Shown: positions 20,199 to 29,611, numbered from the stretch's first letter. The stretch is 64,000 bases of DNA from an uncultured Bacteroidota bacterium (GCA_902560065.1 CACEKG010000004.1:1-64000), one strand, 5' to 3'. Translations and numbers: made by a program. The notes: a model not told the origin generated them from the sequence alone.

Positions 20199-21347
20199 TT
20201 AAATATTGCTAGATTGAATAATTTTAGGAATATCTTCATCACGTACTTCTTTTTGAACATCAGCGACTTTAAGAAATTCTTTATAAACTTTATCTAGCTG
20301 TAATTTATCTAATTCAAAACCAACATTTCTTGCTCTGTAAGCTAATGCTGCCCTGCCGCTTCTTGCAGTTAAAACAATTGAAGATTTATCGACACCAACA
20401 TCTTTTGGATCAATAATCTCATACGTTTCTCTTCTTTTAATTACACCATCTTGATGTATTCCTGAACTATGAGCAAATGCATTTGCTCCAACAATAGCTT
20501 TATTTGGTTGAACAGGCATACCCATACTTTCTGAAACTAGCTTACTTATACCATAAAGCATTTCAGATTTTACTTTAGTATCAAGGTCAAGCCTTGGGTG
20601 TTGTCTCATTATCATAACAACTTCCTCTAATGATGTGTTTCCTGCTCTTTCACCAATTCCATTAATTGTACACTCAATTTGTCTAGCTCCATTTTGAATA
20701 CCAGCTATAGAATTTGATGTTGCTAATCCAAGATCATTATGACAATGACAAGAAATTTTTGCTTTATCGATACCTTTTACATTTTCTTTTAAGAATTTTA
20801 TTTTAAAACCATATTCTTCAGGTAAGCAGTATCCTGTAGTATCAGGAATATTGAGAACAGTAGCTCCAGCTTTTATAACTTCTTCGCAAACTTGAGCTAA
20901 AAATTCATTTTCAGTTCTTCCAGCATCTTCAGCATAAAACTCTACATCGTTAACATATTTTTTTGCATGAGATACAGCAGCAACAGCTCTTTCAATAATC
21001 TGAGATTTAGTTGCTTTGAATTTAAATTTCATGTGACTTTCAGACGTGCCTATACCAGTGTGAATTCTTGGTTTTTTTGCATTTTTTAAAGCTTCTGCAG
21101 CTACATCAATATCTTTTTTAACAGCTCTAGTTAAGCCACAAACTGTTGCATTTTTAATAATTTTTGAAATTTCATTTACAGCATTAAAATCACCAGGGCT
21201 TGATATTGGAAAACCTGCTTCAATAATATCGATACCTAGAAAGTCAAGTTGTTCTGCAATTATTAATTTTGTTTTAGAATCTAATTTACAACCAGGAACT
21301 TGTTCACCATCTCGAAGTGTGGTATCAAAAATCTCAACGTACTCCAT
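20199..21347 (-). CDS. leuA: 2-isopropylmalate synthase (short form)
   Basis: A 382-residue HMGL-like synthase that condenses 2-ketoisovalerate with acetyl-CoA. It starts [19 protein letters not shown] and has the metal site [10 protein letters not shown] and [14 protein letters not shown]. It ends after the second accessory subdomain and lacks the C-terminal leucine-binding regulatory domain, which is usual for Bacteroidota LeuA; feedback inhibition by leucine through that domain is therefore not expected. First gene of the leu operon, preceded by an 18-base palindrome 9 bases before the ATG. Confidence 0.93.
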   Translation of the reverse strand: MEYVEIFDTTLRDGEQVPGCKLDSKTKLIIAEQLDFLGIDIIEAGFPISSPGDFNAVNEISKIIKNATVCGLTRAVKKDIDVAAEALKNAKKPRIHTGIGTSESHMKFKFKATKSQIIERAVAAVSHAKKYVNDVEFYAEDAGRTENEFLAQVCEEVIKAGATVLNIPDTTGYCLPEEYGFKIKFLKENVKGIDKAKISCHCHNDLGLATSNSIAGIQNGARQIECTINGIGERAGNTSLEEVVMIMRQHPRLDLDTKVKSEMLYGISKLVSESMGMPVQPNKAIVGANAFAHSSGIHQDGVIKRRETYEIIDPKDVGVDKSSIVLTARSGRAALAYRARNVGFELDKLQLDKVYKEFLKVADVQKEVRDEDIPKIIQSSNI

Positions 21348-21356
21348 AAAAATTCG

Positions 21357-21374
21357 TTAATAATCGATTATTAA
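21357..21374. promoter_or_regulatory. 18-bp perfect palindrome upstream of leuA
   Basis: TTAATAATCGATTATTAA is a perfect palindrome ending 9 bases before the leuA start, with a CG centre in an AT-only context. It could be a repressor or Lrp-type binding site, or fold as a 7-bp hairpin in the leuA leader. Its function is unknown. Confidence 0.4.
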
Positions 21375-21394
21375 TTAACAAGTACAATATACAT
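21371..21394 (-). other. Possible mini leader ORF before leuA
   Basis: A 7-codon open frame reads MYIVLVN followed by two TAA stops; four of seven residues are branched-chain. It overlaps the first bases of the palindrome just upstream of leuA. It could act as a very short attenuator leader, but a frame this short in AT-rich DNA is easily accidental. Confidence 0.2.
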
Positions 21395-21502
21395 ATTATC
21401 TAAAAAACATATAAATTATTTATATTTGTATTACAATATTCTATTATAATACTAATTTTATAACTAACTAATAGACAAGGTTTTAAACTTTAGCTTTTTA
21501 CA

Positions 21503-23089
21503 ATGACAAGTGAACAGAAAGATAATTTGTTTGTTTTAATTAAATCATTAACAAAGTCTGAAAAAAGACAATTTAAATTATATGTCGGCAGAATGGATTC
21601 TAATGAAGATTCCAAGTACATAAGTCTTTTTAATTTAATGGATAAAATGAATGATTATAGTGAAGATGCTATTTTAAATAAAGGTATAGTAAAAAAACAA
21701 CAATTATCAAATTTAAAAGCCCACTTATATAAACAAATTTTAATTAGTTTAAGACTAAATCCGGTATTAAAAAATGTTAGAATACAAATTAGAGAACAAT
21801 TAGATTTTGCAACTTTATTATATCAAAAAGGCTTATATAAACAAAGTTTGAAGGTTTTAGAAAAAGCTAAAATTATGGCTTTGAATCATGAAGAGAAATA
21901 TATTGCTTATGATATTGTGGAACTTGAAAAAGTTATAGAGTCTCAATACATAACAAGAAGTTTATCTAATAGGGCAGAAGAGTTAATAAATGAAGCTGAT
22001 AAGTTATCTGAACAAAATAATATTTCAACTCAATTATCTAACCTTTCACTAGAGTTATACCAAAGATTAATAAGGGCAGGTTATGCAAAGAGTGATATAG
22101 AATTTAGAGAAATAACTCAGTTTTTTTATAAAAGAATGCCTAAAGTAAAAGAAAATGATTTAGGATTTAGAGAAAAACTATGGTTTTATAAAGCACATGT
22201 ATGGTATAGTTTTTTAACCCAAGACTTTTTATCTAGTTATAAGTATTCATCAAAATGGGTAAAAATGTTTGAGGAATCTCCCAAAATGATTCCCGTTAAT
22301 CCTGTTTTTTATTTAAAAGGTAATAATTACTTAATGGAAATCCTTTTTTTAATTAAACATCCAATAAAATTCAAAAAAGTTTTAACTCAAATGAAGAAGA
22401 GAGTTGATAACATTAATTTTCCTAAAAATGATAATTTGGGAGCTCTAACTTTTCACTTTAACTATAGTAATCTTGTTAATCTTTGTTTTTTGGAGGGTGA
22501 TTTTGATAGAGCTTTAAACTTTATTCCATCAATATTGAAAGGAATAAAAGAATATAATAATCAAATTGATGCACATCATGTAATGATGTTTTATTATAAA
22601 ATAGCATGCATTTATTTTGGTAAAGAAGACTACGAGAATTGCATTATTTATTTGGATAAAATAATTAGCAATAAGGACTTAAAGATGCGTGAAGATTTAT
22701 TATGTTTTTCCAGAGTTCTTAATATTTTTGCTCATTATGAGGCTGGATTTGATTATCATTTGGAAAAGCAATTGAGAGAAACATACAAGTTTTTAATTAA
22801 AATGAATGATTTACATGAAGTTCAGAAGGCAATGATAAGATTTGTAAGAAAATTAGATCAGGTATATCCGCATGATTTAAAACATGCCTTTAAAAAGTTA
22901 TTGATCGAATTAAAAAAATATGAAAATGATCCATATGAGAAAAGATCTTTTCTTTATTTGGATATATTATCTTGGCTTGAATCTAAAATTGAAGGAAAAC
23001 CAATTGTAGATATAATAAAAAGCAAGGCCTCAAAATTTAATCGAAAAGAACGTTCTTCCATATCCCATAACTCGGTATTGAAGCAATAA
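21503..23089 (+). CDS. Uncharacterised helical-repeat protein
   Basis: A 528-residue soluble protein I do not recognise as a named enzyme. It is rich in alternating helices with TPR-like periodicity (for example YQKGLYKQSLKVLEKAKIMA near residue 95 and KEDYENCIIYLDKI near 375), and begins with the helical TSEQKDNLFVLIKSLTKSEKR. No signal peptide or membrane helix is visible. The composition suggests a scaffold or interaction protein. It stands alone on the plus strand, with a TATATTTG box at 21421-21428 as a possible -7 element. Its last 53 bases overlap the end of the convergent pseudouridine synthase gene. Confidence 0.75.
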   Translation: MTSEQKDNLFVLIKSLTKSEKRQFKLYVGRMDSNEDSKYISLFNLMDKMNDYSEDAILNKGIVKKQQLSNLKAHLYKQILISLRLNPVLKNVRIQIREQLDFATLLYQKGLYKQSLKVLEKAKIMALNHEEKYIAYDIVELEKVIESQYITRSLSNRAEELINEADKLSEQNNISTQLSNLSLELYQRLIRAGYAKSDIEFREITQFFYKRMPKVKENDLGFREKLWFYKAHVWYSFLTQDFLSSYKYSSKWVKMFEESPKMIPVNPVFYLKGNNYLMEILFLIKHPIKFKKVLTQMKKRVDNINFPKNDNLGALTFHFNYSNLVNLCFLEGDFDRALNFIPSILKGIKEYNNQIDAHHVMMFYYKIACIYFGKEDYENCIIYLDKIISNKDLKMREDLLCFSRVLNIFAHYEAGFDYHLEKQLRETYKFLIKMNDLHEVQKAMIRFVRKLDQVYPHDLKHAFKKLLIELKKYENDPYEKRSFLYLDILSWLESKIEGKPIVDIIKSKASKFNRKERSSISHNSVLKQ

Positions 23090-23717
23090 ACTCTATCTTT
23101 TCTTTACTTATAGGATGATATATAATAAGCTTGTAAGAATGAAGCCCGATATAGCCCAGATCATTTGACCTTTTTGACCCATATTTTAAATCTCCCATTA
23201 CAGGAAAACCAATCTTACTTAATTGAGATCTAATTTGATGATGCCTTCCAGTTTCTAATTCAATTTCTAAAATTGAGTAATTAATTAGTTTTTTTACTTT
23301 TTTATAATGAAGAATTCCTTTTTTACTATTATTAACTTTTTTATCATATGAAAAAGATTTGTTTTTAAGCTTTTTTCTTAATAACCAGTGTTCCAAAGAT
23401 CCTATTTCATTTGGAAATTTATTCGAAACAATTGCAAGATATTTTTTTTTAGTTATTCTGTTTTTAAATTGATCGTTTAATCTTTTAAGAGCTTTAGAGG
23501 TTTTTGCGAAAATAACTACACCACTTGTTGGTCTATCAATTCTATGAATTACCCCAAGAAAAACATTTCCAGATTTAACATATTTTTTTTTTAAATACTT
23601 TTTAATTTTATCAACTAAAGAAATATCTTTTGTTTTGTCATTTTGAACTAATTCGCCATATTTTTTATTTATAACAATTATATGGTTGTCTTCAAAAATG
23701 ATTTGATTAAGATTCAC
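23037..23717 (-). CDS. RluA-family pseudouridine synthase
   Basis: A 226-residue RNA pseudouridine synthase with the catalytic aspartate Asp61 in HRIDRPTSGVVIFAKT and the later LETGRHHQIRSQLSKIGFPVMGDLKYG, both typical of the RluA/RluC/RluD group. There is no N-terminal S4 domain, so it resembles the short RluA or TruC type; whether it acts on rRNA or tRNA cannot be told. It lies 9 bases downstream of panB and overlaps the 528-residue gene tail to tail by 53 bases. Confidence 0.92.
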   Translation of the reverse strand: MNLNQIIFEDNHIIVINKKYGELVQNDKTKDISLVDKIKKYLKKKYVKSGNVFLGVIHRIDRPTSGVVIFAKTSKALKRLNDQFKNRITKKKYLAIVSNKFPNEIGSLEHWLLRKKLKNKSFSYDKKVNNSKKGILHYKKVKKLINYSILEIELETGRHHQIRSQLSKIGFPVMGDLKYGSKRSNDLGYIGLHSYKLIIYHPISKEKIEFIASIPSYGIWKNVLFD

Positions 23718-23726
23718 TAAAATAAA

Positions 23727-24539
23727 TTAGTATTGTTCATCACTATTAGGAAAAGATGAATTTTTAACATCTTTAGTATATTCTTTTACAGCATGATCTA
23801 TTTTTTCACTTAGATTTAAATATCTTCTTAAAAACCTTGGGTTAAATTTTTGAGTCATACCAAGAAAGTCATGAAGAACAAGAACTTGTCCATCAACATT
23901 TTTTCCTGCTCCAATTCCAATTACTGGAATTTTTATTGATCTAGAAATTTCAGAAGCTAGAGTTGCAGGTATTTTTTCAAGAACAATAGCAAAACAACCA
24001 ATTTCTTCTAATTTTTTGGCATCTTTTATTAATTCATTAGCCTCTTTTTTCTCTTTAGCTCGAACATTATATGTTCCAAATTTATATATTGATTGAGGAG
24101 TTAGTCCTAAATGCCCCATTACAGGAATACCAGCTTGAAGAATTCTTTCAATTGATTCAACAACTTGACTTCCACCTTCTAATTTTACTGCATGAGCTCC
24201 TGATTCTTTCATGATTTTTATTGCTGACCTAAGTGCTTCCTTTGAGTCAGATTGATATGTTCCAAAAGGTAAATCGACAACAACTAATGCTCTTTTTACA
24301 GCCCTAATAACACTAGAAGCATGATATATTATTTGTTCTAAAGTAATTGGAAGAGTTGTTTCGTGACCAGCCATAACATTTGAAGCAGAGTCTCCAACTA
24401 GAATAACATCTATTCCTGCTTTATCAATAATTCCAGCAAGTGTGAAATCATAAGCTGTTAGCATAGCTATTTTTTCACCAGAAATCTTCATTTCAGATAA
24501 AGTATTTGTTGTAATTCTTCTATAATCTTTTGAACTCAT
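23727..24539 (-). CDS. panB: 3-methyl-2-oxobutanoate hydroxymethyltransferase
   Basis: PanB transfers a hydroxymethyl group from methylene-tetrahydrofolate to ketoisovalerate, the first committed step to pantothenate and CoA. The 270-residue protein has [39 protein letters not shown] and the active-site KLEGG, followed by [12 protein letters not shown] and IGIGAG. It draws on ketoisovalerate made by the ilv operon; coaBC and coaE later in the window complete the same route. Divergent from dnaK. Confidence 0.96.
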   Translation of the reverse strand: MSSKDYRRITTNTLSEMKISGEKIAMLTAYDFTLAGIIDKAGIDVILVGDSASNVMAGHETTLPITLEQIIYHASSVIRAVKRALVVVDLPFGTYQSDSKEALRSAIKIMKESGAHAVKLEGGSQVVESIERILQAGIPVMGHLGLTPQSIYKFGTYNVRAKEKKEANELIKDAKKLEEIGCFAIVLEKIPATLASEISRSIKIPVIGIGAGKNVDGQVLVLHDFLGMTQKFNPRFLRRYLNLSEKIDHAVKEYTKDVKNSSFPNSDEQY

Positions 24540-24590
24540 TTATTTAAATTTAATTTGCTAAAATTAATATTTTATTATTAAGTACTATTT

Positions 24591-24634
24591 CTGTCATAGT
24601 GTCAGTTTCTTTTTTTTTGGCATAATGCTTGACA
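24591..24634 (+). promoter_or_regulatory. Sigma-54-like dnaK promoter with upstream inverted-repeat box
   Basis: TTGGCA (24617-24622) and TTGACA (24629-24634) place a GG and a G exactly 10 bases apart, as in -24/-12 promoters of sigma-54 (TGGCAC-N5-TTGC), but with GA in place of GC. Twelve bases upstream is CTGTCATAGTGTCAG (24591-24605), an imperfect inverted repeat CTGnCA-N3-TGnCAG that could bind a regulator. Transcription would start about 12 bases before the dnaK ATG. Confidence 0.5.
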
Positions 24635-24656
24635 TTAAATTAATAAAAATGAAATC

Positions 24657-26576
24657 ATGAGTAAAATAATTGGAATAGATTTAGGAACGACAAATTCATG
24701 CGTTTCTGTTATGGAAGGAAAAGAACCTGTAGTCATACCAAATGCTGAGGGTAAAAGAACTACTCCATCAGTAATAGCATTTGTAGAAGGTGGGGAAATT
24801 AAAGTTGGAGACCCTGCGAAAAGACAGGCTGTTACAAACCCTACTAAAACTATTGCTTCTATTAAGAGATTTATGGGAAATAAATTTTCTGAATCAAAAA
24901 ATGATGTTTCTAATGTAGCTTATAAAGTATTAAAAGGAGATAATGATACACCTAGGGTTGATATTGATGGAAGGTTATATACACCTCAAGAATTATCTGC
25001 AATGACATTACAAAAAATGAAAAAAACAGCTGAAGATTATTTAGGTCAAAGTGTCTCTGAGGCAGTAATTACTGTACCTGCTTATTTTAATGATTCACAA
25101 AGACAAGCAACTAAAGAAGCAGGTGAAATTGCTGGATTAAAAGTTCAACGAATTATAAATGAGCCAACTGCTGCTGCTCTGGCATATGGTTTAGACAAAG
25201 GAACATCAGATAAAAAAATTGCTGTATATGACTTAGGAGGAGGAACTTTTGATATTTCAATATTAGAATTAGGAGATGGAGTTTTTGAAGTATTATCAAC
25301 TAATGGTGACACTCATCTTGGAGGAGACGATTTCGATCAAGTTATAATTAATTTTTTAGCTGAAGAATTTATAAAAAATGAATCAATAGATTTAAGAAAA
25401 GACCCTATGGCTTTACAGAGGTTGAAAGAAGCTGCAGAAAAAGCTAAAATTGAACTTTCTTCATCAAAACAAACAGAAATAAATCTTCCATATGTTACTG
25501 CAACTGATTCAGGACCAAAACATCTTGTTACAACACTAACAAGAGCAAATTTTGAAAAATTAGCTGATGATTTGGTAAAAAGATCGATGTCTCCAGTAAA
25601 AAAAGCTTTAGATGATGCTAGTTTATCTAAGTCTGATATAGATGAAGTTATTTTAGTCGGAGGTTCTACTAGGATTCCTATAATTCAAGGTGAAGTGGAA
25701 AAGTTTTTTGGAAAACAACCCTCTAAAGGTGTAAACCCTGATGAGGTAGTTGCAATTGGCGCAGCAATTCAAGGAGGTGTTTTAACAGGAGATGTTAAAG
25801 ATGTTCTTCTATTAGATGTCACACCTTTATCTCTTGGTATCGAGACAATGGGAGGGGTTATGACAAAATTAATTGAATCTAATACTACAATACCATCAAA
25901 AAAATCTCAAACTTTTTCAACAGCAGCTGATAATCAGCCTTCAGTTGAAATTCACGTTTTACAAGGGGAAAGGTCTATGGCAACAGATAATAAAACAATT
26001 GGAAGATTTCATCTTGATGGAATTCCACCTGCTCCAAGAGGAACTCCTCAAATTGAAGTTACATTTGATATTGATGCAAATGGTATAATAAAAGTTAGTG
26101 CTTCTGATAAAGCTACTGGTAAGTCTCAAGATATTAGAATCGAAGCTTCATCCGGTTTAACTGAAGAAGAAATAGAAAAAATGAAGAAAGAAGCTGAAGC
26201 TAATGCGGATGCAGATAAAAAAGCTAAAGAAGAAGTTGATAAATTCAATTCTGCCGATCAAATGATTTTCCAAACTGAAAGTCAATTAAAAGAATTTGGA
26301 GATAAATTGTCTGCAGATAAGAAAAAACCTATAGAAGACGCTTTAAAATCTTTAAAAAAGGCTCATGAATCAAAAAATATGAAAGAAATTGATTCAGCTA
26401 TGGAAGTTATTAATGAAGCTTGGAAAAATGCCTCTGAGGAAATGTATAAAGCTCAGGCTAATGCCCAAGCATCTAATTCATCAAAATCTAAAGGAGATAC
26501 AAAGTCCAAGTCAACAAAAAAAACAAAAGATGATGGAGACAATGTTCAAGATGTAGATTTTGAAGAAGTAAAATAA
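24657..26576 (+). CDS. dnaK: Hsp70 chaperone DnaK
   Basis: A 639-residue ATP-dependent chaperone. Phosphate-binding motifs are [17 protein letters not shown] at the N-terminus, [19 protein letters not shown] near residue 190 and [13 protein letters not shown] near 335; the substrate domain begins after [13 protein letters not shown]. The C-terminal tail ends DVDFEEVK, close to the EEVK/EEVD-like bacterial ending. dnaJ and grpE are not next to it. It is preceded by a sigma-54-like promoter and followed by a good intrinsic terminator, so it is probably transcribed alone. Confidence 0.98.
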   Translation: MSKIIGIDLGTTNSCVSVMEGKEPVVIPNAEGKRTTPSVIAFVEGGEIKVGDPAKRQAVTNPTKTIASIKRFMGNKFSESKNDVSNVAYKVLKGDNDTPRVDIDGRLYTPQELSAMTLQKMKKTAEDYLGQSVSEAVITVPAYFNDSQRQATKEAGEIAGLKVQRIINEPTAAALAYGLDKGTSDKKIAVYDLGGGTFDISILELGDGVFEVLSTNGDTHLGGDDFDQVIINFLAEEFIKNESIDLRKDPMALQRLKEAAEKAKIELSSSKQTEINLPYVTATDSGPKHLVTTLTRANFEKLADDLVKRSMSPVKKALDDASLSKSDIDEVILVGGSTRIPIIQGEVEKFFGKQPSKGVNPDEVVAIGAAIQGGVLTGDVKDVLLLDVTPLSLGIETMGGVMTKLIESNTTIPSKKSQTFSTAADNQPSVEIHVLQGERSMATDNKTIGRFHLDGIPPAPRGTPQIEVTFDIDANGIIKVSASDKATGKSQDIRIEASSGLTEEEIEKMKKEAEANADADKKAKEEVDKFNSADQMIFQTESQLKEFGDKLSADKKKPIEDALKSLKKAHESKNMKEIDSAMEVINEAWKNASEEMYKAQANAQASNSSKSKGDTKSKSTKKTKDDGDNVQDVDFEEVK

Positions 26577-26596
26577 CTCAATTTTTAATTATATTT

Positions 26597-26623
26597 AAAC
26601 CTCTAATTTTAGAGGTTTTTTTT
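26597..26623 (+). terminator. Intrinsic terminator after dnaK
   Basis: A 10-bp inverted repeat (AAACCTCTAA / TTAGAGGTTT) 20 bases after the dnaK stop runs into eight T residues. The next gene begins 8 bases beyond the T run. Confidence 0.85.
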
Positions 26624-26631
26624 ATAAATAA

Positions 26632-27051
26632 ATGGATAAAAAAGTAATTATTGAAATGTGCAACAACATTTCAAAAAACACTTTAATAGAGACGTTAAGT
26701 ATTAAATTTACTGATATTGGAGAAGATTTTGTTGAGGCAAAAATGCCAGTTAACGAATCTGTTCATCAACCTGATGGAATTCTTCACGGAGGCGCTACAG
26801 CTGCATTAGCAGAAACTGTTGGAAGTACTGCAGCATTTGTTTTATTGAAAAGAAAAGATATTGTCGTTAGAGGTATAGAAATTTCTACAAATCATTTAAA
26901 AAGTATTTCTAAAGGTGAAATTACTGCCATAGCTAAACCTATTAATTTAGGAAAAACAATTCAATTATGGGAAATAAAAATTACTGATCAAGAAGGGCAA
27001 CTGATATCAATAAGTAAGTTAACAACTTATACAAGAATTAAAAATAAATGA
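26632..27051 (+). CDS. Hotdog-fold thioesterase (PaaI/MenI-like)
   Basis: A 139-residue single hotdog domain of the PaaI family. The segment DGILHGGATAALAETVGSTAAF (residues about 43-64) holds the HGG motif and the catalytic acidic residue of this branch. Related proteins hydrolyse phenylacetyl-CoA-type thioesters or 1,4-dihydroxy-2-naphthoyl-CoA in menaquinone synthesis. The next gene encodes a UbiA-type prenyltransferase, which is compatible with a quinone role, but no other men gene is near. Substrate uncertain. Confidence 0.85.
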   Translation: MDKKVIIEMCNNISKNTLIETLSIKFTDIGEDFVEAKMPVNESVHQPDGILHGGATAALAETVGSTAAFVLLKRKDIVVRGIEISTNHLKSISKGEITAIAKPINLGKTIQLWEIKITDQEGQLISISKLTTYTRIKNK

Positions 27052-27111
27052 TGGAAGTTTTTTTATTATGAATTAAATTTGAAAAAAAATAATAACTAAA
27101 AAAGTATAAAA

Positions 27112-28476
27112 ATGAAGAGCGTTATAATATGTGATATGGAAGGTGTAATTCTAAATCTTAACAAAGGTGCAGAACAAATGTTTGGGTATTCTAATTTAGA
27201 ATTAGTTGGTAAAAAAAGAGTTTCTATTTTTTCTCCCGGAGAAATTGTTTTACAAAATGTTTTTGGATGGTTAAAACAGGCAAATAAAAATGGGAGTTAT
27301 CAAACTAAAACAAATTTTCTTAAAAAAGATGGAACTTTGTTTAATGCAAAAATAACTATAACTCCAAATTTTTCTAATGGTAAAAATAATCCTCAAACTG
27401 GTTATTGTGGAATAACTGAAGTTATTGATGAAAAAGTTAAAGTTCCAATAAAGTTTACCACAAAAATAATTAAGTTTGTTGCGATAACGAGAGCAGGATT
27501 TACTTCGGCGTCTCTATTCCCAGTATTAATAGTTGCATCTTATTTTGCTGGAATTGGAGACAATTTATTTAATCCTTTAAGTTTAATTCTAACGTTGGCA
27601 GGAATATTTTCACTTCAATTATTTTCAAATTTATATAATGATTTTTTTGATGTTAAGGATGGAACTGATGGTTTAAATGATGAGTACTTCAATGTAGGAA
27701 TGAACGATCCTATATTGGAAGGCGCTCAACTTTCTGGTGGAAGTAGAGCTATAGAATTAGGATTAACTACGTTAAAAAAAACAAAGTATTTAGCTAATAT
27801 TATGTTAATATGTTCACTTGTTTCTGCCACCGTAATTTTATTATTAAGTTATTTAAACACAAACTCATATCAAAATGCCATTTATGTTTCAATAATAGCT
27901 GTGATAGGAATTTCTTTAGGTTACTTATATACTGCAAAACCTTTAAAATTATCAGCTAGAAAGGGTTTAGGTGAGTTAACAATATTTTTAACATTTGGAC
28001 CATTATTAACTCTAGGAACAGGGTTTGCTATTTCTGCTGATACAATTTCTTTGTTTTCTAATGAATTTTATAATTTAATTTTTTTAGGAGTTCCAGTTGG
28101 TTTATTAACAACTAATATTTTATTTATAAATCAATTCCCTGATTATAAATCTGATAAATTAGCGGGGAAGAACAATTTAGTTGTATTATTTGGAAAAAAA
28201 TCTGCAAGATGGATTTATTTAATTTTTCTTCTATTAACATATGCTTTTATGTTTTATTATGTTGATATTTTAAATGAAAATATTTCTAATTTTTCTTTAA
28301 CTCTATTTTATGTTTTTAATTCTATTTTAATTATAATTGGATTGTTTATTGTTTTCCATATATTTAAAAACTATGACAATAGATCATTAGTTAGATCTAA
28401 TATAAACACAATTTATTATCAAATGCTTTTTTCAATTTTGTATATTATTATTTTAAATCCTTTTTATCTTAATTGA
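27112..28476 (+). CDS. PAS domain fused to UbiA-type membrane prenyltransferase
   Basis: A 454-residue fusion. Residues 1-105 form a PAS domain (IICDMEGVILNLNKGAEQMFGYS at the start, FLKKDGTLFNAKITITP near 69-85, GYCGITEVID at its end). Residues about 115-454 are a multi-helix UbiA prenyltransferase with the first aspartate motif NDFFD at 176-180 and the second, DYKSD, at 344-348. UbiA enzymes attach isoprenoid chains to aromatic or other acceptors (menaquinone, heme O, archaeal-type lipids, carotenoid or chlorophyll tails). Both Asp motifs are intact, so activity is likely; the PAS part may sense redox state, light or a ligand. Overlaps the CPBP gene by 4 bases. Acceptor unknown. Confidence 0.85.
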   Translation: MKSVIICDMEGVILNLNKGAEQMFGYSNLELVGKKRVSIFSPGEIVLQNVFGWLKQANKNGSYQTKTNFLKKDGTLFNAKITITPNFSNGKNNPQTGYCGITEVIDEKVKVPIKFTTKIIKFVAITRAGFTSASLFPVLIVASYFAGIGDNLFNPLSLILTLAGIFSLQLFSNLYNDFFDVKDGTDGLNDEYFNVGMNDPILEGAQLSGGSRAIELGLTTLKKTKYLANIMLICSLVSATVILLLSYLNTNSYQNAIYVSIIAVIGISLGYLYTAKPLKLSARKGLGELTIFLTFGPLLTLGTGFAISADTISLFSNEFYNLIFLGVPVGLLTTNILFINQFPDYKSDKLAGKNNLVVLFGKKSARWIYLIFLLLTYAFMFYYVDILNENISNFSLTLFYVFNSILIIIGLFIVFHIFKNYDNRSLVRSNINTIYYQMLFSILYIIILNPFYLN

Positions 28477-29378
28477 AAAAAGTAAATTATTTTATTAATA
28501 GAAATAAAAAAGACCCATTTTGGATGTACCTTCTTGGGTCTTTTGTAGTTATAATATTTAATTTTATTGGTCAATTCCCATTAACTTATTATATAATAGA
28601 ATCTAATAAATTTGATATAAGCAGTTCTGATCCACTTGAATTATTAAGAAAAATTGAAAGTAATTTACAGTTATTATTGATATTAATTCCTTTTTTGTTT
28701 TCATTTATTGGTTTTTGGTTGATTATTAAAAAACTACATAATTCATCCTTAGTTAGAATAGCTACAATTAGAAAAAAAATTGACTTTAATAGAATTATTT
28801 TTTCTTTTGTTTTATGGGGGGCATTGATAATATTTTTGGTATTATTTGATTATTTTATTTATCCTGACGATTATAAATGGAATTTTAAATTAAAAGAATT
28901 TTTAATTATGATTCCAATAGCTTTTTTGTTTATTCCAATTCAAACTAGTCTGGAAGAGTTTATTTTTAGGGGGTATTTGATGGAAGGTTTTGCATCGCTT
29001 TTGAAAAACTCATGGATGCCTTTAATTTTTACTTCATTAATATTCGGCTTATTGCATATTTATAATCCTGAGGTTGATAAATTAGGTCATGGCATTTTAA
29101 TATATTACATAGGAACAGGTTTATTTTTAGGAGTTTTATCAATAATGGATCAAGGAATTGAATTATCAATAGGGTTTCATGCTGCAAATAATTTAGTAAC
29201 CGCTTTACTAGTTACCTCAACTTGGACTGTTTTTCAAACAGAGTCGATTTTAATTGATGTTTCAGAACCAAGTTTATTTTTTGAAACAGTTTTTTCATTA
29301 TTAATATTGTATCCTTTATTTTTATATGTTATGTCAAGGAAGTATAATTGGAATAATTGGAAAGAAAAGATATTTTAA
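28473..29378 (+). CDS. CPBP-family intramembrane metalloprotease
   Basis: A 301-residue membrane protein with about seven or eight hydrophobic segments. The CPBP (Abi/CaaX-protease-like) motifs are Glu161-Glu162 and Arg166 in EEFIFRG, His195 in FGLLHIYNP and a third histidine in GFHAANN. Members process prenylated proteins in eukaryotes and have varied, mostly unknown roles in bacteria. The start is a TTG that overlaps the stop of the PAS-UbiA gene (TTGA), implying translational coupling; the next ATG is at residue 18. Adjacency to a prenyltransferase is suggestive but not proof of a joint function. Confidence 0.85.
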   Translation: MKKVNYFINRNKKDPFWMYLLGSFVVIIFNFIGQFPLTYYIIESNKFDISSSDPLELLRKIESNLQLLLILIPFLFSFIGFWLIIKKLHNSSLVRIATIRKKIDFNRIIFSFVLWGALIIFLVLFDYFIYPDDYKWNFKLKEFLIMIPIAFLFIPIQTSLEEFIFRGYLMEGFASLLKNSWMPLIFTSLIFGLLHIYNPEVDKLGHGILIYYIGTGLFLGVLSIMDQGIELSIGFHAANNLVTALLVTSTWTVFQTESILIDVSEPSLFFETVFSLLILYPLFLYVMSRKYNWNNWKEKIF

Positions 29379-29422
29379 CACAAATTTATTTTTATTTTAG
29401 ATATTTGTTAAGTTTTTAATAT

Positions 29423-29602
29423 ATGGGATTAAATAAAAACAAAATTGTAGGCTTTGGGGCTTTAATTCTAGCTGTTATTGGAACTGCGTTAATACTTATT
29501 GGAATCCTAAAGTATAGAGATCATGCTATAGGTTTTTCAATTGCTGGAGTAGGTTTCTATGCTATTGCATGGGCATTTAATGCATTAAGAGGAAGAATAT
29601 GA
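29423..29602 (+). CDS. Small two-helix membrane protein, CAL67264-type
   Basis: A 59-residue protein beginning MGLNKNKIVGFGALILAVIG and ending AWAFNALRGRI. Two hydrophobic helices (about residues 8-27 and 34-52) flank a short KYRDHA loop. From memory it matches the small Flavobacteriia membrane family named CAL67264; function unknown. It is convergent with fumC, separated by 9 bases. Confidence 0.75.
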   Translation: MGLNKNKIVGFGALILAVIGTALILIGILKYRDHAIGFSIAGVGFYAIAWAFNALRGRI

Positions 29603-29611
29603 TATTTTTTA

